From contig NZ_CP060494.1 of NCBI RefSeq assembly GCF_014334115.1, forward strand, positions 3,068,501 through 3,132,500: a stretch of 64,000 bases of DNA. The letters are read 5' to 3'. Of the stretch, positions 7,709 to 14,591 are shown in pieces; positions within the stretch are counted from its first letter, which is position 1; each line of letters begins with the position of its first letter. The notes beneath the pieces are model-generated. The model had not been told where the DNA came from, made no database searches, and saw only the letters and a program-made list of their open reading frames with translations. Origin of the DNA: Sphingosinithalassobacter sp. CS137 (GTDB lineage Bacteria; Pseudomonadota; Alphaproteobacteria; Sphingomonadales; Sphingomonadaceae). Both the position numbers and the translations under genes were made by a program.

Positions 7709-8118
7709 TGGACTTGCTTTCGCTGCTGCGCACTCTGGGTGCGCTGGGAACGGTGCTCGGCCTGCTTGCCGGTGCGCTGTGGCTCGTCCGTCGCTACGAC
7801 ATCAAGCTGCCGGGCCGTGTCTCGGGCGGGTCGCGCAAGCGAGTCGAGATGGTCGAGCGGCTGTCGATCGACGCCAAGCGCTCGGTCGCGCTCATTCGCC
7901 GCGACGATGCCGAGCATCTGATCCTGATCGCCCCCGACGGCCATGTCGTCATCGAAACCGGCATCGCCAAACCTGCCGTCGCCGAGCCGGTTGCGGCTGT
8001 GGTGGCGGCGCCGGTGCCGGTGACGCCCATCAACGACAATCTTTCCGAACTGCGCCAGGGCTTCGGCCAGCTGGTCGAGCAGGCGCGCACCCGTCTGACG
8101 GCGTCGGCGCGTGGCTAG
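7708..8118 (+). CDS. fliO: FliO-like flagellar export assembly protein
   Basis: A 136-residue protein with one transmembrane helix near residues 9-26 ('LGALGTVLGLLAGALWLVRR') followed by a cytosolic domain with the FliO-like core 'KRVEMVERLSIDAKRSVALIRRDDAEHLILI'-type segment (residues ~45-75). FliO assists assembly of the FliP ring. Position between fliN and fliP supports the call. The start overlaps the fliN stop by 1 base and the end overlaps fliP by 8. Confidence 0.85.
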   Translation: MDLLSLLRTLGALGTVLGLLAGALWLVRRYDIKLPGRVSGGSRKRVEMVERLSIDAKRSVALIRRDDAEHLILIAPDGHVVIETGIAKPAVAEPVAAVVAAPVPVTPINDNLSELRQGFGQLVEQARTRLTASARG

Positions 8119-8884
8119 GATCGCTCCGCGTCGAAAGACGCTCTGTACCCGGCTGATGCTGGGAGGAGGCGCGCTGACGGCGCTCCTGTTCCCGGCGATC
8201 GCGCATGCCGCGACGGCGGGAACGCAGACGATCGTCACGATCGGCGAGGGTTCGCTCTCGGCGAAGGCGATCCAGCTGGTGCTGATGCTGACGGTGCTCA
8301 GCCTCGCGCCGGGCATCCTGATGACGATCACCAGCTTCACGCGCATCGTCGTCGCGCTTTCGCTGCTGCGCACCGGTCTCGGCGCGCCGGGGGTGCCGCC
8401 GAACCCGGTCATCATCGCGCTCGCGTTGTTCCTCTCCTTCTTCGTGATGGCGCCGACCTTCGAAAAGGCGTGGGAACAGGGCGTCACGCCCTACACCAAC
8501 GGCGCGATCACCGAAGAAGTCGCGTTCGAGCGCACTGCCGAGCCGTTCCGCCAGTTCATGCTCAGCCAGGTGCGCGAGAGCGATCTTCAGCTGTTCGCGA
8601 GCCTCGGCGGCACGCAGATCGAGGATCGCAGCACCGTGAAGCTCTCCACGCTCGCTCCCGCCTTCATGATTTCGGAGCTGCGCCGCGCGTTCGAGATCGG
8701 GTTCCTGCTGCTCCTGCCGTTTCTCGTCATCGATCTCGCCGTTTCGGCGGTGCTGATGGCGATGGGCATGATGATGCTGCCGCCGCCAACGATATCGCTG
8801 CCGATGAAGATCATCTTCTTCGTGCTGGTCGACGGCTGGGCGCTGGTCGCAGGGTCGCTGGTCCGAAGCTTCGGTTCCGGCTGA
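8111..8884 (+). CDS. fliP: Flagellar export gate protein FliP
   Basis: A 257-residue FliP from a GTG start inside the end of fliO. A cleavable signal peptide is predicted at about residues 1-33 (ending AIAHA), as known for FliP. Characteristic segments are 'LVLMLTVLSLAPGILMTITSF' (TM1 region), 'LRTGLGAPGVPPNPVIIALALF', and near the C-terminus 'FLVIDLAVSAVLMAMGMMMLPP'. FliP forms the pentameric core of the export gate with FliQ and FliR. Confidence 0.97.
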   Translation: MARIAPRRKTLCTRLMLGGGALTALLFPAIAHAATAGTQTIVTIGEGSLSAKAIQLVLMLTVLSLAPGILMTITSFTRIVVALSLLRTGLGAPGVPPNPVIIALALFLSFFVMAPTFEKAWEQGVTPYTNGAITEEVAFERTAEPFRQFMLSQVRESDLQLFASLGGTQIEDRSTVKLSTLAPAFMISELRRAFEIGFLLLLPFLVIDLAVSAVLMAMGMMMLPPPTISLPMKIIFFVLVDGWALVAGSLVRSFGSG

Positions 8885-8898
8885 AGCGGCAAGGCCGC

Positions 8899-9591
8899 TC
8901 AGTCGGGATGCGAATAGCGGCGCTCCGCGTCGCAGAGCCAGTCCGAAAGCTCCTGGAACGGCAGCGGCAGGAAAAAGCCGAGCCCGGCCTCTGTCTTTCG
9001 CAGCCAGCGCAGCGTCGCGCGCCGGCCGGCGAGTCCCGGGATCCGCAGCACCAGCGTTTCCTCGAGCGTCATCGGCTCGGGCAGCGCCAGCCGGGCGCCG
9101 CTCTGCGACAAATTGGTGAGCACGACCGCATGGGTGCGGTCGCCGCTGCACAGCTCGGCGGCGCAGCGCGCGTCGAAGCGCGGCGCGCGCGGCATCGGGC
9201 CGCCGGGCCGGGCAGGGCGGTTGAGCGGCACCGAAAGCAGTGCCTCGACATTGACCGGCGCGAGGAACTGCACCCCGGCGCGGCCGCCGTCTGTCCATAC
9301 GATGCGGCCTTCCAGTGCGCCGCAGTTGCGCAGCTCGAGCCGTACCGTCCGTCCCACGCCCAAGGAGCGCCGGGTTTCGAGCATCATGCCGCCGGCGGAA
9401 AGGTTGCGAACGCGGCACAGATCGTCGGCGCCATCGTCCTGATGGACGCGGCCGACCAGCAATGTCGTCACCTGGCGCTGCGCGCGCGGGCGCCAGCCGG
9501 CCGTTCGCTCGTGTCCGGCCGCGCCCTGCGCGTCGTGCGATCCTTCGGCCATTCGTTCTTCGTCGAAGGTCATCGGACCATCCCCGTTCAC
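8899..9591 (-). CDS. Tandem PilZ-domain protein
   Basis: A 230-residue soluble protein with two PilZ-like halves. Each has the short N-x-S-x-x-G motif that follows the arginine region in PilZ domains: 'RNLSAGGMML' near residue 62 and 'TNLSQSGARLAL' near residue 160, with upstream basic segments ('RAQRQ' and 'RAPRFDARC'). PilZ domains commonly bind cyclic di-GMP. It is the last gene of the motA-che-motB-fliL operon and overlaps fliL by 4 bases, so a role in c-di-GMP control of the motor or chemotaxis is likely. The first half lacks a clean RxxxR, so only one half may bind nucleotide. Confidence 0.85.
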   Translation of the reverse strand: MNGDGPMTFDEERMAEGSHDAQGAAGHERTAGWRPRAQRQVTTLLVGRVHQDDGADDLCRVRNLSAGGMMLETRRSLGVGRTVRLELRNCGALEGRIVWTDGGRAGVQFLAPVNVEALLSVPLNRPARPGGPMPRAPRFDARCAAELCSGDRTHAVVLTNLSQSGARLALPEPMTLEETLVLRIPGLAGRRATLRWLRKTEAGLGFFLPLPFQELSDWLCDAERRYSHPD

Positions 9592-10028
9592 GCCGGAACG
9601 GCTTGGGTGATCGCGACGCGCCGGACGATGCCTGCGCCGAATGCGGGCGTGGCCGCTTCCTCGACGACGCTGCGGAAGCCGGCGATGTCCGGCAGCGCGC
9701 CGTCGGGGCCGCTCGCCAGCGGCTTCTTAAAGGTGCGCATGTTCACTTCGTGCATCAGCAGCGGCAGCCGCGCCGTGACGAATTCGGCCTTGTCCTCGGG
9801 CACTTCGAGCGCGAGGTCGACCTTGACGTAGCCGGCGAGCCGGCCGTCGGGGAAGACAAGCGGCGCGAGCAGGCTTCCGCCCGGGACATAGGCAGCCGCA
9901 GCCGCTTCCTCCGGCGCTTCGCCGGCCGGAGCCGGCGGGCCGAGCAGCAGCGAGGTCGCAAAGGCCGCGCCGCCGCCAACGCCCAGCCCCGCGGCCAGCA
10001 GCGCCAACGGCATCAGGAGCTTCTTCAT
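9588..10028 (-). CDS. fliL: FliL-family flagellar stator-associated protein
   Basis: A 146-residue protein starting MKKLLMPLALLAAGLGVGGG. One N-terminal transmembrane helix (about 4-25) is followed by a periplasmic domain with the FliL-like pattern 'YVKVDLALEVPEDKAEFVTARLP' (cut here for length) and 'LMHEVNMRTFKK'. FliL surrounds the MotA/MotB stator and tunes motor torque. Start placed at 10028, 14 bases after motB, with AAAGGAGCGG just upstream; a longer frame reading into motB is not supported. It links the stator gene motB to the PilZ gene. Confidence 0.85.
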   Translation of the reverse strand: MKKLLMPLALLAAGLGVGGGAAFATSLLLGPPAPAGEAPEEAAAAAYVPGGSLLAPLVFPDGRLAGYVKVDLALEVPEDKAEFVTARLPLLMHEVNMRTFKKPLASGPDGALPDIAGFRSVVEEAATPAFGAGIVRRVAITQAVPA

Positions 10029-10042
10029 TGTCGCCGCTCCTT

Positions 10043-10903
10043 TCAGAACCGGAAGCTTGGGTCGCTGGGCAGCGCCGAAGCGTCGCCCTTCAGCACGATG
10101 GTGATGCGGCGGTTCTCCGCCCGGTCGGGCTGGTCGGGATAGACGGGCTTCGTCGCCCCCATCGCCACTACTTCGGCGAAGCGGTCGGGCGTGAGCCCGG
10201 CGCCGATCAGTGCGCTGCGCGCGGCGAGCGCGCGTTCGCCGGAAAGCAGCCAATTGGCGTCACTCTGGCCGCCGGTCCCGTCGGTATGTCCCTCGATCGC
10301 GATCTGCGCGCCCGAAGTGGCGAGCTTTTCGGCGACCTGCCGCAGCATCGCGCGGGCATAGGGATTGAGCTCGGCGGTGCCGGGTCGGAACATCGACTGG
10401 CCGTCGCTGTCCATCAGCGTGATGCGCAGCCCCTCGCGCGAGGAGTCGATGTCGAGGTTGCTCTTGCCGTCGCGGTCGCGGGGGATGGCATCAATCGCGA
10501 CCCGCAGCTCGGCGGCCAGGACGCGCAACGACGCATCGGGAATCTGCGCGGTGCCGCCGCGCGAGGCGCCGACGGTCGAGCTTTCGCTGGTCGGCTGGCC
10601 GGTGGCGGAGGAGTTCTCGGCCTGGGCGCGGCGGGTGCGTCCGCCGATGCCCGCCTGATCGCCCGGTGAGCTCGCCATCGTCGTGGCGGGGGAGGCGCTG
10701 GGCGAGGTGGGGGAGAAATATTCGGCGAGCCCCTTCAGCCGCTCCTGATCGGGATTGGCGATCAGCCACAGCAGCATGAAGAACGCCATCATCGCCGTCA
10801 CGAAGTCGGCATAGGCCACTTTCCACGCGCCGCCGTGGTGGCCGCCGACGACCTTCTTGACCTTCTTGATGACGATCGGTCGCTGGTTGGCGGCGCGCGC
10901 CAT
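10043..10903 (-). CDS. motB: Flagellar stator protein MotB
   Basis: A 286-residue protein. The N-terminus has the MotB signature 'GGAWKVAYADFVTAMMAFFMLLWL', with the proton-channel aspartate at Asp33 at the start of the single TM helix. A low-complexity linker follows, then an OmpA-like peptidoglycan-binding domain from about residue 165 ('IAIEGHTDGTGG' and 'NRRITIVLKG'). It anchors the stator to the wall. Unusually for a stator pair it lies 6.5 kb from motA, at the far end of the same operon, 1 base after cheT. Confidence 0.96.
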   Translation of the reverse strand: MARAANQRPIVIKKVKKVVGGHHGGAWKVAYADFVTAMMAFFMLLWLIANPDQERLKGLAEYFSPTSPSASPATTMASSPGDQAGIGGRTRRAQAENSSATGQPTSESSTVGASRGGTAQIPDASLRVLAAELRVAIDAIPRDRDGKSNLDIDSSREGLRITLMDSDGQSMFRPGTAELNPYARAMLRQVAEKLATSGAQIAIEGHTDGTGGQSDANWLLSGERALAARSALIGAGLTPDRFAEVVAMGATKPVYPDQPDRAENRRITIVLKGDASALPSDPSFRF

Positions 10904-10904
10904 G

Positions 10905-11240
10905 TCAAATCCCCTTCAGCGCGATGCGCAGCCGTTCCTGAACCGCGCCCAGGCGGACATGGCCGATCGCCTCGAGCGAATCCTCGCCTTCGGCGATCCG
11001 GTCGAGCAGGCGCGCGCATTCGTCGGCATGCTGGATCACATAGTCGAAGGTCTGGAGCTGCTCGAGATAGCTGCTGGCGAAATGCTCGTCGCACACCAGA
11101 ACCTCGGCCAGCGTCTCGAGCTTTTCGCGGATCTCGCGGATTTCCTTGGCCATCACCGCATGAAGCACGCCCGCAAAGGGATCATAGCCCGGCAGCGCGC
11201 CGGCGGCGGTGGCATCGGAAACAGGCATCGGACACGACAT
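10905..11240 (-). CDS. cheT: CheT-like protein (candidate CheY-P phosphatase)
   Basis: A 111-residue helical protein (MSCPMPVSDATAAG…), starting at 11240 with a one-base TGATG overlap with cheD. In Sinorhizobium meliloti the small gene after cheD (orf10, cheT) encodes a protein with a DxxxQ motif, like the catalytic Asp/Gln of CheZ. Here the central helix has 'LQTFDYVIQHADE', giving Asp66-x3-Gln70, the same motif in the same gene position. A role as a CheY-P phosphatase, replacing CheZ (not seen in the window), is an inference. The longer frame upstream overlaps cheD and is not used. Confidence 0.65.
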   Translation of the reverse strand: MSCPMPVSDATAAGALPGYDPFAGVLHAVMAKEIREIREKLETLAEVLVCDEHFASSYLEQLQTFDYVIQHADECARLLDRIAEGEDSLEAIGHVRLGAVQERLRIALKGI

Positions 11241-11764
11241 CAGAACAGCTCCAGTTCGCCGCCGCGGGCGGGCTTGGGCATCGGAACGGGGACAGCCTCG
11301 GGGACCGCCTGCGACACGGCGGTGCAGCGGCTGCGCCCTTCGTGCGGCATGAATTCCACCTTGCGGGCGCGGGTGCCGCCCAGGTCGCAATGCGCGATGG
11401 CGATACCCTCGGTCTCCATGAACCGGCGGGCGAACGCTCCGTTGGACGAGCCGATGGTGCCCAGCCCGGAGATCATGTTCGCGCCACCGTACAGATGTGC
11501 GCTCAGCCGGTTGCGCGCCGCGCCCTTGGCCATCAGCCCGTTGATCAGCAGCTCCATGGCGTGAACGCCGTAGCGTTGGCGATCGATCGGGGTGAGCATC
11601 TGGTTCGCGCCGGGTTCGCCCAGCAGGAAGTGGTTCATGCCGCCCACCTTCGCGACCGGGTCGTGCAGGCACACGGCGACGCAGCTGCCGAGCAGCGTGG
11701 CGATCACCACATGCGGCTCGGCGACGACGGCGTGCTCGCCCTGGACGATGGAGATACGGCGCAC
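11240..11764 (-). CDS. cheD: Chemoreceptor glutamine deamidase CheD
   Basis: A 174-residue CheD. It carries the catalytic region 'VVIATLLGSCVAVCLHDPVAKVGGMNHFLL' (shown in part: 'LLGSCVAVCLHDP'), with the active-site Cys in 'GSC' and His in 'GGMNHF'. CheD deamidates glutamines on chemoreceptors and interacts with CheY-P or CheC-type proteins. It lies between cheY and cheT, as in rhizobial che operons. Confidence 0.95.
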   Translation of the reverse strand: MRRISIVQGEHAVVAEPHVVIATLLGSCVAVCLHDPVAKVGGMNHFLLGEPGANQMLTPIDRQRYGVHAMELLINGLMAKGAARNRLSAHLYGGANMISGLGTIGSSNGAFARRFMETEGIAIAHCDLGGTRARKVEFMPHEGRSRCTAVSQAVPEAVPVPMPKPARGGELELF

Positions 11765-11774
11765 AACAGGGACC

Positions 11775-12164
11775 TCAGGTCAGTTCGCCGAAGACGCGCT
11801 CGATCTTCTCCTTGAGCGCGGCCGGGGCGAAGGGCTTCACGACATAGTTGTTGACGCCGAGCGCCGCGGCCTTCTGCACGATCTCCTTGTCCGACGAGCC
11901 GGTGAGCATGATGAACACCGTCTTGCCGATCACGGGATCGCCGCGGACCTGCTCGAGAAACTGAAGCCCGTCCATTTCAGGCATGTTGTAGTCGGAAATG
12001 ACGAGGTGAACCCGATCCGTGCGGATCGCGCTCAGCGCCTCGGGTGCGCTCGCCTTGTCGCGAACGTCCTTGAAGCCCAGGTCTTGCAGCGCGCGACGGA
12101 TCATCGCCCGCATGCTCGTCTGGTCGTCGACCACCATCACTTTGATCTGCGCAGCCGCAGGCAT
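11775..12164 (-). CDS. cheY: Chemotaxis response regulator CheY (second copy)
   Basis: A 129-residue single receiver domain, start at 12164 (MPAAAQIKVMVVDDQ), overlapping the cheB stop by 1 base (TGATG). Acidic pair Asp13/Asp14, phospho-acceptor Asp58 ('VISDYNMPEMDG'), Thr88 ('MLTGS') and Lys110 ('VVKPF') are all present. 'DDQTSMRAMIRRALQDLGF' resembles motor-binding CheY proteins closely, so this copy, next to cheD-cheT, is my preferred motor-binding CheY. Confidence 0.93.
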   Translation of the reverse strand: MPAAAQIKVMVVDDQTSMRAMIRRALQDLGFKDVRDKASAPEALSAIRTDRVHLVISDYNMPEMDGLQFLEQVRGDPVIGKTVFIMLTGSSDKEIVQKAAALGVNNYVVKPFAPAALKEKIERVFGELT

Positions 12165-13201
12165 CAGACGCTCCCAATCTTCTCGTTGCGGCATGCCTTG
12201 AGGATCGCCTCGGGCAGTGCCGCCAGACCCAGTTCCTTTTCCACCGCGCCCGCCTCGAAGGCGGCACGCGGCATGCCGTAAACGACACAGCTGTCGCGGC
12301 TCTGCCCGAAGGTGCGGGCGCCTGCCCGGCGCATCGCCAGCAGGCCTTCCGCACCGTCCGCCCCCATGCCGGTGAGGATCGCGCCGACGGCCGAACGGCC
12401 CATTGCCGCGACCGACCGGAACAGAACGTCCACCGAAGGCCGGTGACCACCGACAGGATCGCCCCGGCGCAGCCGGATGCGGTTTCCAGCGGCCAGCTCC
12501 ATGTGCCGTTCGCCTCCAGGAGCAATATAGACGGTTCCCGGTGTCACCGGCGCACCGTCCGTCGCTTCGACGACATGGACGCTGCACTCGCCGTCAAGCC
12601 GCTCGGCGAAGCTGCGCGTGAAGGTCGCCGGCATGTGCTGCACGATCAGCACCGGCGGGCAATCGGCGGGCAGGGCGGGGAGCAGGCTGAACAGCGCCTC
12701 CACGCCTCCCGTCGAAGATCCGATCGCGATGATCGCGTCGCCTGCGGTGCCGTGCATCGGCGTCGTCGCGCGCGGCAGCGGCGTGGGCCCGGCGCGCGGT
12801 GCGGCGCGTGCGGCCGCGCGCACCTTGCTGCACAACAGCGCCGCCTCGCGATTGATGTCCTCGGCGCTCCCGCTCGGCTTGGTGATATAGTCCACAGCGC
12901 CCAGCCGCAGCGCCTCGATCGTCACGGCGGCGCCGCGGGCGGTCAGCGTCGAACACATCACCACCGGCATCGGCCGAAGCCGCATGATCCGCTCGAGGAA
13001 CGAAAGGCCGTCCATCCCCGGCATCTCGATGTCGAGCGTCAGCACGTCTGGATCGAGCGTCTTGATCATCTCGCGCGCGGCGAAGGGATCGGGCGCCATG
13101 CCGACCACTTCGATCGCCGGGTCGGACGAAAGGATGCGGTTGAGCGCCGCGCGCATGCTCGCGCTGTCATCGACGATCAGGGTGCGCACGGGCGCGTTCA
13201 T
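12164..13201 (-). CDS. cheB: Chemoreceptor methylesterase/deamidase CheB
   Basis: A 345-residue CheB with N-terminal receiver (Asp11/Asp12, phospho-acceptor Asp57 in 'LTLDIEMPGMDG') and C-terminal methylesterase. The catalytic triad is visible: Ser163 in 'GSSTGG', His189 in 'LIVQHMP' and Asp282 in 'LTGMGADG'. CheB-P removes methyl groups from receptors during adaptation. Start overlaps the cheR stop by 4 bases. The three receptors in this window end in DWxxF, a tail type that can tether CheR/CheB. Confidence 0.96.
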   Translation of the reverse strand: MNAPVRTLIVDDSASMRAALNRILSSDPAIEVVGMAPDPFAAREMIKTLDPDVLTLDIEMPGMDGLSFLERIMRLRPMPVVMCSTLTARGAAVTIEALRLGAVDYITKPSGSAEDINREAALLCSKVRAAARAAPRAGPTPLPRATTPMHGTAGDAIIAIGSSTGGVEALFSLLPALPADCPPVLIVQHMPATFTRSFAERLDGECSVHVVEATDGAPVTPGTVYIAPGGERHMELAAGNRIRLRRGDPVGGHRPSVDVLFRSVAAMGRSAVGAILTGMGADGAEGLLAMRRAGARTFGQSRDSCVVYGMPRAAFEAGAVEKELGLAALPEAILKACRNEKIGSV

Positions 13202-14094
13202 CGGGCAGGATCCTTCACATATATCGTCTGGCCGCAGCCGCGCATCCGCGCCGCCGCCGGACCGATCAGCCGCTCCGAATGGCCGATGTAGAGATGACCG
13301 CCGGGCGCCAGCTGCTCGACGAACCGTGCCTCCAGCTCCGCCTTCGCGGCATCGTCGAAATAGATCATCACGTTGCGGCAGAAGATCACGTCATAGGCAG
13401 CCTTGAGCGGCCAGGCGGCGAACAGGTTGAGCTCGCGCGCCGTCACCAGCGCGCGTGCCTCGTCCGCCATGACGAAGCCGTTGCCCGACGGACGCATCCA
13501 GGTGCTGCGATAGGGTTCGGGTACGGCTGCGGCGATGCTGTCGGAATAGAAGCCGCGTGCCGCCGCCTCGACCACCGGCGGCGCGATGTCGGTCGCCAGC
13601 AGGCGCACGTCCGCGTTGCGCAGCCAGGTCGCGGACGTGCGGTCCGGGCCGAGCAGGCACATCGCGATCGTGTACACTTCCTCGCCCGACGAGCATCCGG
13701 CGGACCAGATGCGCACCGGCTGTCTGGCGGCCGCCTTGCGCTTCAGTTCGGGCAGCACCTGCGACCGGAAATGGTCGAAATGGTGCGGCTCCCGGAAGAA
13801 ATGCGTGTGGTTGGTGGTGAGCGCGGTCACCATCCGCGCCCGCTCGACCATGTCCTTCTGCACCAGCGCGACATAGTCGCTGTAGCGCGCGAGGCCGTTT
13901 TCGCGCAGCCGCCGCGCGAGCCGCGACTGAACGAGCGTGGTCTTCGCTTCGCTCAGCGCGATGCGCGCGTCGGACTGCATGATCGCGGCGATGGCGGCGA
14001 AGTCACGCGGAGTGAGCTCCGCATTCTGCGCTGCTGCGGCCATCGCCGTTCCGCCGCCGGCAAGCGCCGCGGCGGCGCCGCCGGCGGGGCTCAT
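13198..14094 (-). CDS. cheR: Chemoreceptor methyltransferase CheR
   Basis: A 298-residue CheR (the first ~20 Ala/Gly-rich residues are extra). The N-terminal helical domain is followed by the SAM-binding core 'IWSAGCSSGEEVYTIAM' near residue 128 and 'CRNVMIYFD' near residue 245. It methylates glutamates on receptors. Overlaps cheW and cheB by 4 bases each. A downstream ATG (MAAAAQNAEL, about codon 18) is an alternative start. Confidence 0.95.
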   Translation of the reverse strand: MSPAGGAAAALAGGGTAMAAAAQNAELTPRDFAAIAAIMQSDARIALSEAKTTLVQSRLARRLRENGLARYSDYVALVQKDMVERARMVTALTTNHTHFFREPHHFDHFRSQVLPELKRKAAARQPVRIWSAGCSSGEEVYTIAMCLLGPDRTSATWLRNADVRLLATDIAPPVVEAAARGFYSDSIAAAVPEPYRSTWMRPSGNGFVMADEARALVTARELNLFAAWPLKAAYDVIFCRNVMIYFDDAAKAELEARFVEQLAPGGHLYIGHSERLIGPAAARMRGCGQTIYVKDPAR

Positions 14095-14591
14095 GCCGCG
14101 AGGTCCAGGTGGCTGGTGAGCGACAGCGCGTCGAGGTCGAGCAGCAGTACCATCTGCATGTGCTCGCGCTTGCTGCCGTCGGTTCCGCGCGCCGCGATCC
14201 GGACGAGGCCGTGGATCACGTGCGGCTCGCCGATTTCGACGTCGGGGGCGGGCTGCACTTCCTGGCTGCCGATGTTGACGATGTCGGTCACTTCATCGAC
14301 CAGGAAGCCGGCGTGCTTGCCGCCGATCGAAACGACGAGGATGCACGAGCGCGGGTGGATCGCGCTCGGCTCCCAGCCCAGCCGCTCGGCGAGGCCGACG
14401 ACCGGCACCACGTTGCCGCGCAGGTTGGTCACGCCCTTGATGAAGCTCGGGACGGTCGGGATCGGCGTCGGCTCTTCCCACTCGCGAATCTCGATCAGCG
14501 AGCCCATCTCGATGCCGAACATCTGCTTGCCCAGCGTGAAGGTCACGATCTTGCGGTCGACGGCGTCGCCCGACTTGTCCTCGGTGTTCAT
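14091..14591 (-). CDS. cheW: Chemotaxis coupling protein CheW
   Basis: A 166-residue single CheW domain with typical segments 'VTFTLGKQMFGIEMGSLIEI' near residue 16, 'VTNLRGNVVPVVGLAERLG' near residue 50 and 'HAGFLVDEVTDIV' near residue 94. It couples receptors to the kinase CheA. It lies in the cheA-cheW-cheR order, with 4-base overlaps at both ends. Confidence 0.95.
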   Translation of the reverse strand: MNTEDKSGDAVDRKIVTFTLGKQMFGIEMGSLIEIREWEEPTPIPTVPSFIKGVTNLRGNVVPVVGLAERLGWEPSAIHPRSCILVVSIGGKHAGFLVDEVTDIVNIGSQEVQPAPDVEIGEPHVIHGLVRIAARGTDGSKREHMQMVLLLDLDALSLTSHLDLAA

